Positions 1-54,802 of a DNA stretch of 64,000 bases are shown here, one piece after another. The stretch's first letter is position 1, and each line of letters opens with the position of its first letter. The stretch lies in NCBI GenBank assembly GCA_030248195.1, contig JASAND010011107.1, forward strand, positions 1 through 64,000, read 5' to 3'. This DNA comes from Trissonchulus latispiculum (taxonomy: Eukaryota > Nematoda > Enoplea > Enoplida > Ironidae). The notes beneath the pieces are model-generated. The model did not search any database. It saw nothing but the letters and a program-made list of their open reading frames with translations, and was not told the origin of the DNA. Both the position numbers and the translations under genes were made by a program.

Positions 1-501
1 TGCAGTCTACACATAAAACACGTCTTATGAAAGTATTTACAAGTTTCTGTCAACTATAGTAGGTTCAAAAACATGCCACAGAAACAACTTACCACCTGCC
101 ACTAAAAACTAACCACTTGTCTTAACATTTGGCCTCTTTTCAGCTTTGTAGTAACTTTTTGGAAGTCCCTTTTCTACTTCCCAGGATACGTAGTAGTGGG
201 TGTACTACTACGCCTATTCACGTGTGGCTTGTCCTCACATGAATTCTAAGCCTGGCTAAGAGGCCCGAAGAGAATTACCTGTCTAGCAAAAAGTTAATAC
301 CTTCTTGTACTTAGGGGGTCGGAGGGGCGTAGCCTCCTCTATAATAATTTAAAATTCACTAAAATTTACGAAAATAAGTAAACAAGTACGTAGAATCATA
401 ATAAGTAACTTGTAGTAGGTAGAAAATTACGTAAGAGATGTTATGCACATTTTTAGGCAATTGCTCCCTCTTTCCTTGGTCAGATGAGGACACTGAGTTT
501 C
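1..501. other. Intergenic, no gene seen
   Basis: AT-rich sequence upstream of the first LTR. I see no convincing coding frame, RNA gene or repeat boundary in it. Confidence 0.5.
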
Positions 502-961
502 TGTGGATTATTGATTAAAATTCACCTTTATTTCTATTTGAAATTATGGAAACTTTCTTGCGAACAATAAATGCAAATTAGACATAGCTAATTGCACTAG
601 TATACACTATGGCTGATCTTTTCAAAAATAAGGACTAGTTAGTTGTCGCTGAGCTTTGCGGGGGTGTTGCGTGAATTTGGGCGGGCCTGTTAGGATCCAA
701 AATCTGCAGCTTGAGGAGTTTCGTCACACTTTGATTTTCTGTGCAGTTTTGTGGAAAATTTCTGTATTTCTGTTATTACTTTTCGTGTGTGAATGTTAGT
801 TGGAATCAGTTTTGGCAAAATCATTCTAATAAATATAATCGTGTTCCAGTTTCGTTTATTTATCCAATTAGGCAGTGTCACAAGGGAGACAATTCAGACA
901 TGCACTACCGATAAGAACCTGCTAGAAGTCCACTCGTCTAGACCGAGACAACATTTTTACA
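502..961 (+). repeat. 5' LTR of element 1
   Basis: Begins TGTGG and ends TTTTACA. It is matched almost base for base by 7246-7709; the visible differences are a T-run length change and a 5-base indel near the 3' end. Confidence 0.88.
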
Positions 962-963
962 AC

Positions 964-980
964 TTGGCGACCGTTTCATG
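964..980 (+). promoter_or_regulatory. Primer-binding site of element 1
   Basis: TTGGCGACCGT starts two bases after the left LTR. A primer site beginning TGGCGACCG is the tRNA-Arg type used by several Ty3/gypsy elements of insects (family knowledge). The same box occurs in the relic at 12261. Confidence 0.7.
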
Positions 981-1251
981 CGGTAAATGTCTGAATTTTC
1001 TCCCAGTGTCCCGTGCCAGAGCAAACATAAAGGTTAGTTTTTAAGAAAAATTTTGCCTGATAATAAGACCCAAAAGTTTACAAGTTTTTGCATATGTCTC
1101 AGGCTGCAGTTTCTCCTTGTTTGGGGGTGGGGGCAATGTCCCCCAACCGAGTGCAAGGTTGGGAGGCAGTGGGGGTTTGCGTCCGTCGTTGACTGGGGTG
1201 GGTCGGGGTTCACTCCGTCCCTCCTCAGGCCCTGCCCCGTCCCCTTCACTT

Positions 1252-1986
1252 ATGTCTAATGTTGTCTGTGCACAAAGTTCTCAAATTTTGGGGGCGGGAA
1301 GGGGTAAAAGTCCCACTCCCCCAGCTTCTGTTCGGTTGCGTCAGTTCCCTTCGAGTGTTGAACCCGGTTCAAATATTCAGGTCGTGGGTGGGGCGGAGGC
1401 TTCAGCAGTGCCTCGTTTTGCTTTGTCAGTCCCTTTATCAGAGACTCGTGATTCGGGATTTCCGGCGGGAAGGAATTTTTCCAATGGGAAAGGAGGCTTT
1501 GTCTACCCCTCTGATGATACTCTGGGCCAGGTGGAAATCACTGAGGGGCAAATTGAAAGTTCAAAATTAGGCCAGTTCCCGGAAGTGACCACATTTCAGT
1601 CCGCTAACGAAACATTCTCTGGAAATGCTTATAGGAGTTTCCTGAGTACCAGCCAAAATGCTTTGGATCCCAGTCACAGTCAAGGACAGATTGGCCACGA
1701 TTATTTGGAAGTGGATCCATATTTCGCCCCTGCTAACCTCCTGAATGTAAATCAGAATAGATCTGGGTCGCCTTCGAACGATGCTGCTCCTCTGACACAG
1801 TTGTGGGAAGCGACCACCATTTCAGCTTTGCCTGTCGCTCGAATTGCTCAACATTTTTCAGTGGATCAGGCTCCGGTTCTACAGGGACGTCTATGGCCAC
1901 AAGCCCATCATCCGGCTCAAGATTTTATTCCTAGAATTCATCCACAAAGCCCTCCTCCTTTTTCTACAATGCATTCCCTTGTGTAA
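1252..1986 (+). CDS. Proline/serine-rich upstream ORF of element 1 (possible gag N-terminal part)
   Basis: An open frame of 244 codons from the first in-frame ATG; the frame stays open further 5' without an ATG. The product is low in complexity, rich in Gly, Pro, Ser and Gln, with no domain I recognise. It lies between the primer-binding site and the gag frame and is separated from it by about 500 bp of AT-rich non-coding sequence. That gap ends in a polypyrimidine/AG stretch at 2461-2478, so it may be a 5' exon spliced to the gag frame. The joining is inference; it could also be a separate leader ORF or no gene. Confidence 0.4.
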   Translation: MSNVVCAQSSQILGAGRGKSPTPPASVRLRQFPSSVEPGSNIQVVGGAEASAVPRFALSVPLSETRDSGFPAGRNFSNGKGGFVYPSDDTLGQVEITEGQIESSKLGQFPEVTTFQSANETFSGNAYRSFLSTSQNALDPSHSQGQIGHDYLEVDPYFAPANLLNVNQNRSGSPSNDAAPLTQLWEATTISALPVARIAQHFSVDQAPVLQGRLWPQAHHPAQDFIPRIHPQSPPPFSTMHSLV

Positions 1987-2498
1987 AAAAGAAAGTTATT
2001 GTCTGTACTGATGCTTCATGACTAATAAACAAGACTTGACTAACTAGATGCAGGTTCACAATCGGTAGTGTATGCCTACCGCTCCTCCTCGTGCCTAACT
2101 AGTAAAACCTAATCAAAATTAGCAGAAATAAACACGATACTTTTAATTTACAAATTTACAAGAAGTTATTAAACAACATTTCTCACAAAAACATAAAGAT
2201 ACCACAAAATTGGATATAACTCCGAACCAACCAAAATACCAAAATCACAAAACAATGTCTCAGCTGCCAACAGAATAGGTGGAGTCCCAACCCAACCAAC
2301 TAACAGTAACACTTGACTAAGACACGCTGACTGATCCCAACCTAACATAAAGAGACTCCATCTTGAAAACTATCAAAGTAGCTAAAGTTTGAATTTAGTA
2401 TCATCGTTCATGACATAATTTAGAAAATTAACACTGTTTCTAACGAATATTTCACACTTGGTATCTCTGTAGCTCAGCAGGACGCCTCACTCTACTGG

Positions 2499-4391
2499 AT
2501 GTATGCCGATATTCTTCGGGACATCCCACGATTTGATCCCGACAGAATGTATCTTGAGGACTGGCTCCCAAATTTCAAGGCGGCCGCTACGATTCACAGG
2601 ATTCCTCTTGAACAGTGGGCCAGACTTTTATTTGGTAAATTGGCGGGCAAAGCCTTGATATATGCGTCACGTTGCGGGCCCGGAATTGCCGACACTTTTG
2701 ATGGATTTGTTAATGTGCTGAAATCCCAATTTCCTCGCCCACAGTTGTCCATCCGGAATAGATATATAAATTTTGCTCTGAGATCACAACGACACGGGGA
2801 GTCGGTTCGTCGCTACATTTCAGAATTGCAAGCCCAAGCGCTGAATATTTGGCCGGATGATCCATTGGAACGTGATCTGCAATGTGTACAGCAGCTTTTT
2901 TCTGGCATTACGGACAGTACATATGTCAGCGCTTTGGCCCCGCTTTTCGCCAATCAGTGTCCAACCATGGATCAAATTCTACTTATTATTGACAAACTGG
3001 ATTCGCGGAACTTGCTACCACCTGAAGGGGATTGCCTTTGTTATGATATGCCCGTACATCACGTTTCTGCGGAGAGTATGGTTCAGAATGACCCCGAGTC
3101 CCCGTCCACAGTTTCGAAGCTGGTTCTAGGAAAACTGAAGGAACCTGTGGTGGGCAACCGACTAGAAACTCACGAAATAAAGGATTGGATTGAACAACAA
3201 CTCCAGGAGAAGTTCGTAGAGTGGGAAGAAGATAGAAGGAAAAAGTTGGGTTTCCCCTGTAAATTTTGCAAGCGAATGGGACACCCTTCAGAAAGGTGTT
3301 GGGATAAATACCCGTTTCGGGCGCCTCCGGATTACAAAGCCCGTCTCTTGCCAAATAGGGTGCATTACGTAGAAGGTTATACGAATACGCATGCCTCCCA
3401 ATTTCAACAACGGTATCATCAGATCCCAACCCCAGTGGCGCATCATACCCAGCCTGGATACGTGTATCCGCAACAGCAGGTTCCGGTTCCAATGATTCAA
3501 CAAGTGCAGGTCCAGGCCTCGGTGCCCTCGGCAGCGCCGGCTTCGCGAATAAGCGCTTGTTTGGAGGCTGCGGTTTCGGCTACTCCTCAACAAGGGAATT
3601 GTATTGCGTCGATGTGGGCGGGACCCTCAAGGATTTGCGCGGGATTTTTGGGTGCTACTCATCAGAGTACCCAAAATTCGGTGGGACCAGCAACTACTCC
3701 TGTGCAGAATAATCCTATCCAAGAGCAAGTTGAACAAATTCCTACTGTTTTTCATGCGGGTATGATTGAAACATTTGCCAAACCCCAAAAAATTTCAGAA
3801 GAGGGGGTAAATAAGTCGGAGGTTGAAAAATGCATTGATGACCCATCCCTACATTTCGTGCCTGCAAAAGCTGTTTTTCGTCGCGAGTCGCCTCCTCCTG
3901 AGCCCGATATTTATCTAGAAGCAGGGGAAGGTTCTGCTCAGAATAAGGAATTTGGGGGCCAGGAAACTCAGTCCTCTCTCTTATCGGCGAGGATTCTGTC
4001 GGAGCCCTTGCCGGATGTTCTTCGCGGGAGGCTGGCCGGAAGAGGACTGGATCTGGATTCTGGTCTTTCTGAAGGCAGCCTCTCCGAAGAACTACTCTAT
4101 GGGGGACCGGAGGTGGACTCTGGCCCTCCCGTGGAGCATACAGGGGAGACGACTGTTCTGACTGAGGCGCAGGGGGATGAAACCGCCGGTACAGCACCCG
4201 CGGCAGTAAAATCTAGTACTACAAAAATTTACCAGGAGTGTGAGCGACTGTTTCTTCTACATTTTGTCCCAATTTTTTTTATTGTACACATTTTGTTATT
4301 ACCTAACACGTTTCCGTCGGTACATTCGACCCCCGTCCCCCAATTTTTCGGCTATTTTCCCTACCTACGAATTTGGGTAAAAGTTTTATAA
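2499..4391 (+). CDS. gag: Gag polyprotein of element 1
   Basis: 630 codons from ATG. Residues about 10-190 look like a retrotransposon capsid domain: a 'W..NF' start, repeated Leu/Trp helices, a 'RRYISELQ' segment and a terminal 'LDSRNLL' helix. A single CCHC zinc knuckle follows with C254, C257, H262 and C267. The rest (300-600) is Gln/Pro-rich and acidic, and the last 50 residues contain a hydrophobic stretch (about 578-600) that might be read-through of non-coding sequence or a membrane segment. Gag would assemble particles and bind the element RNA. The frame is also open 5' of the ATG back to a possible splice acceptor near 2478. No pol follows, which is the odd feature of this element. 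Confidence 0.8.
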   Translation: MYADILRDIPRFDPDRMYLEDWLPNFKAAATIHRIPLEQWARLLFGKLAGKALIYASRCGPGIADTFDGFVNVLKSQFPRPQLSIRNRYINFALRSQRHGESVRRYISELQAQALNIWPDDPLERDLQCVQQLFSGITDSTYVSALAPLFANQCPTMDQILLIIDKLDSRNLLPPEGDCLCYDMPVHHVSAESMVQNDPESPSTVSKLVLGKLKEPVVGNRLETHEIKDWIEQQLQEKFVEWEEDRRKKLGFPCKFCKRMGHPSERCWDKYPFRAPPDYKARLLPNRVHYVEGYTNTHASQFQQRYHQIPTPVAHHTQPGYVYPQQQVPVPMIQQVQVQASVPSAAPASRISACLEAAVSATPQQGNCIASMWAGPSRICAGFLGATHQSTQNSVGPATTPVQNNPIQEQVEQIPTVFHAGMIETFAKPQKISEEGVNKSEVEKCIDDPSLHFVPAKAVFRRESPPPEPDIYLEAGEGSAQNKEFGGQETQSSLLSARILSEPLPDVLRGRLAGRGLDLDSGLSEGSLSEELLYGGPEVDSGPPVEHTGETTVLTEAQGDETAGTAPAAVKSSTTKIYQECERLFLLHFVPIFFIVHILLLPNTFPSVHSTPVPQFFGYFPYLRIWVKVL

Positions 4392-7229
4392 TTTCACTAC
4401 CTCTCCATTATTGCTTAATGTGTATAGTATGTTATAAAGTGTAGTATTTTCTTGTTTCAGCTCACATTTTTGTTTATCTTAGCATCCTGATTTTTACATT
4501 TTAGCTTTGTTGTCACTTATTTGTTTTGTGTTTTTGTGTCACTGCCTTTCTTTGTGTTTAGCAGATCTGTCAGCACATATATGTATATTTGGTGGTGGAG
4601 ACAGAAATTCTAGTGAGGGTGTTGGAACCTGGTGCTATACCACTACTAGTTTTGTATAAATTTTATATTTTGTATTTTGCATTTGACTTTGTGCACATAA
4701 TATGTAAATGTTTTCTTTGAATCTGAATAAAACACGATTTTTTCTTGGATATACAAATTTAGTTAAATTATTATTTATCACTGTTAGCATTAACGTTGTT
4801 GCCTTTGCACCATATACATGTAATTAAGTCTGTTGTTATATCTTGTAACTAATATTCTGCAAAGTATGTTATGTTCTGCTCTTTTATTTTGATATAACCC
4901 ATGTGTATGATCACCTTTGTTGAAACCAGAGTCTCCATTTGATGTTAATTTTTTGTGTAGGAGGTTTGGTAATTTTGGGTAGGGGGTGCCAAAATTGATA
5001 CCCTTGCGTTTCAAGAAGAGGTTTTTCCTTGCTTTTACAGCTTTATATTGTCAAAAGCTTAGCCTTTTATTTGTATGACTCAAACATCTAATTTAACTTA
5101 ATTTGGTGGTTATTGCATGTACGCATATGAATGAATATACATACGTACATTACTCTCAAAAAATTAGCTTGAATCCTGCCGAATTATATTACCATGTGTG
5201 CAAGACTTAATAGACAAATTTATTTAAATTTTAGAAAATGCACAGTAAGGGGGTTCCATGGTTTCCGGGTGGTTTAACGCTGCCCCGAGCTTTTCCTTGT
5301 TTTTATCCCGAACCTCCTACACCTTCATGCCAACTTTTTCATATTCACATTTTTCACCATGTTTTATAACTTTTTATCACTTTTGCGTTGGTGCACATAG
5401 GCAGTAATGAATTGAGTGTTTAATACGTCTCATGCTCGTGGGGTGCTGTCGTCACGACCCTAATCCCCAGATCAGGATTCTGGGGAGGGTGGAGAGTGAC
5501 TTGCAGCGCCCTCACAAAGATTTCGTTAGCGTTCAGCCGTTTTTCCTTGATAGGGAACTGTCAGTGCTTCTCCCCTGGGATTAGGATTCCTGGGGCAGAA
5601 AGCGTTGGCTGTTTCCCTCCTTAAATTCGTAGGTAGGGCCAGTAGCTGTAGGGAGCTGGTAGTTGATGTGGTGTTATGGTTGTGGTTTTGTAGCTGTGAT
5701 GGTATATGGTTGTCTGTATTTTTATATTTTTGTATTACAGTTTCTGTTATGTTGCTAATAAAACTTGTATCTGTATTTGCCTTTTTTCCATCCCACCCCG
5801 CCCGGTGAGCCTACGCCTCCCCATGGCTGCGCTGGTTTGGTTTTCTTGGCTGGTCAGGCGCCGAATGTTCTGGCTATTTGGTTTGGAACTGTGCCTCTTG
5901 TGATTTGACGAACCTCGTTTGGCTCTAGCGAGGTTGGTTGTTGGTCCGGGGTCCCAGGGGTGTTATCAGGTGTGTGTGGGAGGGTTCTAGCTCTATGGGG
6001 AGCGGCCCTCCGAGGGGCCCAGGGCACTGGTTGTTCTTTGGATATTGTTTGGACAGTTTGGCGGTTACTTGGTCCCGATTGGCCGGCCGAGGCCGTAAAA
6101 ACTTTAGCTTTGGATTGACTTTGTTGTAATGTTGGTATTTTTTGTTAGTGTGACTTTGGGTGGGCCGTGTTGCTGTGGGCGCCGGCGAGTGTCGGTGGCG
6201 CGTTTGCTGATTCCAAAACTCCCTTCCCCGGCGTCAGGCTAGCCTTCTTTTGGTCCTTTGTCCCCATTTTGTTTGTTGTATGGATGTTGTCCCCATTTTG
6301 TTTGTTGTATGGATGTGCACCGGTATTATTAATTGGGTTGGGGGAGTGTTGGTTAGTAGCAGGGGTATGTGTGGGTGGGGGGAGCCGTGGGTTAAAACAT
6401 TCTTCTAAATTCTTTGATTTCTAATGTCCTTTTTATTCCGCCGGAGATTCCGGATTTTCTTAGAAAAAGGTGCTCGCTACCTTGGCTAGGCCATTGTACA
6501 GTATTTCTGTTTTCCTTTACATTTCTTGTTTTACTACCAGCTCTAATAGTGGTGTATTTTACTCATTCTATTTGATTTTGAGTATCTAACTATCGCTTGT
6601 AGTTCTTTTTCTTTTTTCTGTCCTAAAGTGGAACACGATAGCTTTCATTAAAAATTCTTGTTATTATTCAGGATGTCATAGTTTGTCATGTCAATTGATT
6701 CATAGGTGCTTAGGACGTTCTGCGTTACTATTTGTACTTTCTAATTGCTGTCTAACTTGTGTGTAGTCGTTGCCCAGTCTGAATACTCGGTTGTTCGCTT
6801 TGTTAATTGTCTATCTTTGTAAGCGGTTTTTCACGGAATTTTGTCGGAGGTTCGGGAAAAGTCTTGAAAATTTTCACTTGTCCTCTCTTTTGTAAGCTGT
6901 GTCATCGTGCCGTTCTGTATAAAGTTCACTGCTTCATTGTACGTAGTTTAGTAGCTAGTTGCAGTACGTATGCCTTGTCATGCATTGTGATGTCTATTTG
7001 TTTTATCCAGTTTGGATGACCGGTAGTGGGATCCCTTGTCTTTTATTGTGGCATCCAAACTATGTTGTGTCTCTGGAGCGGTTCTCCAGCAGAAGTTTTA
7101 GGTTGTACATTTCTGAAGTTTACTAAAAAGCGTTTTATCTTACTGGTAGTTAAGTTACCTAGGCTAATCCCTATTTTAATCTACTAATTTGGTCTACTTT
7201 TCAGTACTCGCGGCGGGGGCGCGCGCTCC
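4392..7229 (+). other. Non-coding interior of element 1, with a 29-bp tandem duplication
   Basis: About 2.8 kb between the gag stop and the purine tract. Short open frames here have no recognisable domain, and no pol motif (DTGA, YxDD, RNase H or DDE) was found in any frame. A perfect 29-bp tandem duplication lies at 6259-6287/6288-6316. Confidence 0.6.
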
Positions 7230-7240
7230 AAAAGAGGGGG
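7230..7240 (+). promoter_or_regulatory. Polypurine tract of element 1
   Basis: AAAAGAGGGGG five bases before the right LTR, the expected place for the plus-strand primer. Confidence 0.75.
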
Positions 7241-7245
7241 TATTC

Positions 7246-7709
7246 TGTGGATTATTGATTAAAATTCACCTTTATTTCTATTTGAAATTATGGAAACTTC
7301 CTTGCGAACAATAAATGCAAATTAGACATAGCTAATTGCACTAGTATACACTATGGCTGATCTTTTCAAAAATAAGGACTAGTTAGTTGTCGCTGAGCTT
7401 TGCGGGGGTGTTGCGTGAATTTGGGCGGGCCTGTTAGGATCCAAAATCTGCAGCTTGAGGAGTTTCGTCACACTTTGATTTTCTGTGCAGTTTTGTGGAA
7501 AATTTCTGTATTTCTGTTATTACTTTTCGTGTGTGAATGTTAGTTGGAATCAGTTTGGCAAAATCATTCTAATAAATATAATCGTGTTCCAGTTTCGTTT
7601 ATTTATCCAATTAGGCAGTGTCACAAGGGAGACAATTCAGACATGCACTACCGATAAGAACCTGCTAGAAGTCCACTCGTCTAGACCGAGGCTAGACAGC
7701 ATTTTTACA
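7246..7709 (+). repeat. 3' LTR of element 1
   Basis: Direct repeat of 502-961, from TGTGG to TTTTACA. Confidence 0.88.
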
Positions 7710-9068
7710 CTTCTATGAGCAAAGTTAAGAAGCCATTTTTATATCAAAATGCAGTTTGACATTTTCTCTTTTTAATGCATACCATGAAACTAATATTGCA
7801 TTTCTAAAATATTTTTAAGACATCTTAGACGAAGTATAATTTTCTAGATTTTTTGCAGAATCAAGTAAATTTTTTCGCGAGACATCGGTTATATCATTCC
7901 ATACCTCCGTCGAATAGCTGGGGACGATTTTTTATTTATTGTGAAATCGCTCTTCGTTAAGGAGAAATAAGCTGAAATGTGATCGCAACCTGTATTTCGC
8001 CTACTTTTTCCAAGTTTGTCAAGCGATTACTTTAGCTAGAAAGCAGTAATCGGGGCAACTACAAAAAACGTCCTTGGGTAGATATGTGCAAAGCACATCT
8101 GTTAAGTAGCAGCCCTCCAGCTTGCATGGTGAATGCTCCACAATCTCAGGAAAAAATTGGTCGTGTTTCTGCAACAACTACATTTTTTATGATAGCAGCC
8201 TACGGGATACATAGCTGTTGGAAGACGATCATGCGTCGGATAATTTGCGCCTATAAGATCTTCAGATCGAGATTTGTTTGATTTTACGGCTTCCATAGTT
8301 CAAGAAATGATGGATTATTTGATTTCTGCAAAAATGACAAGTTTTCGACGCCAAAACAAGAAAATCGGCTATATCTCACGGTAGAGAAAAGCTAGAACGT
8401 TGGTTTAAAAAGCAAAAGACGGTCAACGAGATCTTTCGAACATATCATAACTGTATAGCTGCTTTCAAAGTTTCAGAAATTGCGAAAAACCGCCCTGGCC
8501 GGAAATCTCGATTTTTTGAATCGGGATTGCGCGGAAGGGTGTAAGAACGCTAAAAGAACGTATTTCGGAAAGTTTCGTCAAATTTCATCTTGATTTACGC
8601 CGCCAACCAGCACTATGTGCCCAAAAGGAATCACCACCTTAAGTATTAGCTAAGTGGCATAAGAATTTAGACAAAACTTGGGAAAACACTGAGCGTTTGC
8701 TAGTCTTTGTGAAATTCGAACAGTCTGTTTATTTCCTGTGATGCTAACTTCACAATAGTGTTTTGTGTTGCACCTGATTAAATTCATTGCCACAGGTATG
8801 TAACTTATCATCTCTTCTCGTCTGCACATGAGTCTTGTACATTAAATCCTAAACTTTATAGGTTCTGTGATCCATTCTATCTTATGGTTCAGCTTAGCTT
8901 AGATTATAACTTGGGATAGGCCTTACTTAGAGAGTTCAAATCTTGTCCAGTGAATAAGGATAAGCTGATTGCGAGAATTGTGGTACAAAGTTGGACATTA
9001 GCTTTCATCTAGACGTAAGGGAAGCAGGCATAGGAAAGATTGATAAGCCTGTAACGGGAGTTCAGCTG
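7710..9068. other. Intergenic, no gene seen
   Basis: AT-rich sequence with phrases such as AAAAACGTCC (near 8070) that recur in the foldback at 16309-16592. It may contain decayed copies of that repeat. No coding frame with a recognisable product. Confidence 0.4.
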
Positions 9069-9069
9069 A

Positions 9070-9142
9070 TGGCCCTGTGCTGTAGCGGTAGCATGTCTGT
9101 TTCCGGATCAGAAGGGCCGTGGTTCGATCCCCGGCTGGGCCA
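9070..9142 (+). tRNA. tRNA-Arg(CCG)-like sequence, probably a SINE head or pseudo-tRNA
   Basis: Contains an A-box-like stretch (TGTAGCGGTAGCATG), an anticodon loop TTCCGGA (anticodon CCG) on a four-pair stem, a perfect B box GGTTCGATCCC, and outer ends TGGCCC/GGGCCA that pair. The acceptor, anticodon and T stems each carry a mismatch and D-arm spacing is off by one. I read it as a tRNA-derived repeat or decayed tRNA with an internal pol III promoter rather than a certain functional tRNA. Confidence 0.55.
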
Positions 9143-9494
9143 ATTCTTTACTTTCAATGGTGAATGAAAAGCTGAACCTCCCTCTTCCCTTCTTTCTTCC
9201 AGGTCCTGGTTTCGTGGGTACAAGGATGCCTGACGCCCCCCGTTCGGGCTTGGCCTCGGTTTCTTCTTGGTCCACCAACCCTGGTAGAAGCGCTACACAG
9301 AGACGTTCCAGTATGTTATTGTGGAAAACCTTGCCCGTGTTCGCCCGTTTTCTGTGATTACTTGCGTCCTTGGAACTTGAACCCGATATTTCAGAGAGCC
9401 CGCGAGGCCATTTCAGGCACTGAAACTTTGTACCAAACTACATTTCCTGAAAGAGTGCAACAGTTGTACCAAGAGTGCATAAATTGCATTACTG

Positions 9495-10039
9495 TTAAGA
9501 AGAAGAAGACTAAGCCACTAGAAGGCTCCTCTATTTGGCATTTCGTAACGGTGCTCCGACCACAATACGCAAATGTTTTACCGTTTGGGGCGGGGGCCGA
9601 CCAAATCGACAGCGCAAACCCCCCTCCGTTTGGTGGGGTGGGGTAACCAAGAAGAGGGCACCGTTTGGTGGGGGGTAGCCAACAGCCAATCAGATTGCAG
9701 AAACCCCCTCCGTTTGGGATAGGGGTCTAGCAAAGGATTACGGTAGTTACAGCTTTTTTTCCAAAAAGGGTCGCTAAAAGTGGTCTCCGTTGGGGGGGGG
9801 GGGGTCGCCAACAGAATGAGCCAAACTTAGCCGCTTGAGTGCCCCCCAAACGGGGACTGCTTTTGGCTAACCACCCCCCCACCAAACTGGGATCACTTTC
9901 TGCTACCCCGCCCACCAAACAGAGGTAGGGTATACCTGCCGACCCCTCCCAAGCGGGGGAACATTCGAGTATTGTGGTCGGAGCACCGTTACGCAGCGCT
10001 AAGAAGAGAAGCCCTCTAGTGGCTTACTCTTCTTCTAAT
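9495..10039. repeat. Foldback element with G-rich internal boxes
   Basis: Arms of roughly 80-140 bp at the two ends are inverted copies: the phrase CGGTGCTCCGACCACAATAC at 9552 returns in reverse complement at about 9970-9990, and TAAGCCACTAGA lies near both ends. Inside, a G-rich box close to CCGTTTGGTGGGGTGGGG recurs several times, pointing right in the left half and left in the right half. No transposase is present, so it is a non-autonomous foldback/MITE. Confidence 0.7.
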
Positions 10040-10211
10040 ATGGAGAAGAATATCATGGACTCTTGGTTGTGCTGTCTTGACTCTTGATTCCAAAGGGGAC
10101 TGACATGTAGACTTCAAGAAAGCATTACGGTTGCTCACTTGATGTGCATTACTCAGGACGTCTTAGAATGACGGATTGGGTAGGCAAAGCCACGCGACCT
10201 AGGAAGCGTGT

Positions 10212-10546
10212 CAAAAATAAATTCGTGTAAACGATTTATTTTACACGAATTTTAAACGTTTTGCAGCGAACCTACACGATTTTTACACGATTCTTTTTCA
10301 GTTGTGTTTTTCTTCCAAACTTTTTTGATTCCGGTAGCAAACAGATTGACAATCTTTCCAAGTCAAAAGGTAACGAATGAAAAAGTTAAGCACAATGTTT
10401 TTGCTTGCCAAGTTACAACACCTTGCTTACAGATTTCTTGTGCAAATTTCAAAACAGGAGACATTAAAAGATACCGCTTAAACGATTTTGACGCGAATTA
10501 TATCGTGTAAATGAAACGTTTACACTATAAACTTATTTATATTTTT
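10212..10546. repeat. MITE-like element with TGTAAACG terminal repeats
   Basis: The left end (AAATAAATTCGTGTAAACG) and the reverse complement of the right end share a roughly 40-bp pattern that is itself a small hairpin (TTCGTGTAAA...TTTACACGAA). About 335 bp with no coding capacity. Confidence 0.5.
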
Positions 10547-10891
10547 TCATTTTTCACACGGTTCCTTAGTCCGAAGGTTCGAAGGGTTGACCGAGATCTG
10601 TCTTGCCTGTTCGCCCCTCCTGTCAGTGTTCGACTCCAGTTACTCCTGAGTCAGGGCACCGATCGATCACCATTAACCTTTGAACTATTTTGGGAATATT
10701 TTTCTACATCGTTTGAATATTTGGAGCTTAAATTACTAAATTTTGGAGCTTAAATTCTTAAGTTTAATTTCATGGTCTGCATTATGAATTTAGTTTTCAT
10801 TTAGCCAGTTGCACAGTAATATGCACATATCCACAGGAGTAATAATTTAATAATAATCTACGTTGACAACTAAACAAGAACTAATGTATGG

Positions 10892-10897
10892 TTTATT
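10892..10897 (-). terminator. Polyadenylation signal AATAAA of HPD
   Basis: AATAAA on the minus strand, 47 bases downstream of the HPD stop codon. Position and strand suit a poly(A) signal; usage is inferred. Confidence 0.55.
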
Positions 10898-10943
10898 AAG
10901 ATTTTGCTGTCGGTATTGCTCCTTGATTGCTAACAGGACTCCG

Positions 10944-54456
<43,513 letters not shown>

Positions 54457-54527
54457 CTAAAACAACAACAGAACTGAGTTAACATTACCGAATGCAACAG
54501 AAACTGAGAATATGATTCGGTGCTCTG

Positions 54528-54689
54528 TCGGATAGAATAATTTCGGATAGTCTAACTTCGGATAGTCTAAAGAAATCTTTGGATAGTCTAACAAGGTCAA
54601 ACTAAATTGCACTCCGGAAATTTTCTGTTAATTGATGTTCGGATAGTCTAATTTCGGACAGTCTAAAGAAATTTTCGGATAGCCTAAAA
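54528..54689 (+). repeat. Array of TCGGATAGTCTAA units
   Basis: Seven exact or near-exact copies of a 13-base unit at irregular spacing, just 5' (on the HPD strand) of the HPD exon 54367-54456. Confidence 0.8.
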
Positions 54690-54802
54690 GAAAAGCAAAG
54701 AAAATTTAGCTTAGATTTAGAAATTGAAGTATATTTTAAGTATTTTAATTTTAACAACAGCCACAACAGCCTATCTCAGAGTAGATGATTGGCCTTTACT
54801 GG

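Larger units (their letters stand above)
502..7709 (+). mobile_element. Element 1: gag-only LTR retrotransposon
   Basis: Two direct repeats of about 460 bp (502-961 and 7246-7709) flank a 6.3 kb interior. The interior has a TGGCGACCG primer-binding site after the left LTR, a purine tract before the right LTR, and one gag gene with a CCHC knuckle. I found no protease, reverse transcriptase, RNase H or integrase in any frame between 4392 and 7229. The structure matches non-autonomous LTR elements that keep only gag (the TR-GAG type known from plants) and would need pol supplied in trans. The LTRs differ only by a few small changes, so the insertion looks recent. No perfect target-site duplication was found at the flanks. 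Confidence 0.85.

Noticed and set aside
4392..7229. A hidden or broken pol in element 1
   Set aside because: No protease, RT, RNase H or integrase motif could be read in any frame, even allowing shifts.
9070..9142. A fully functional tRNA-Arg gene
   Set aside because: Several stem mismatches and off D-arm spacing; a tRNA-derived repeat or pseudo-tRNA is more likely.
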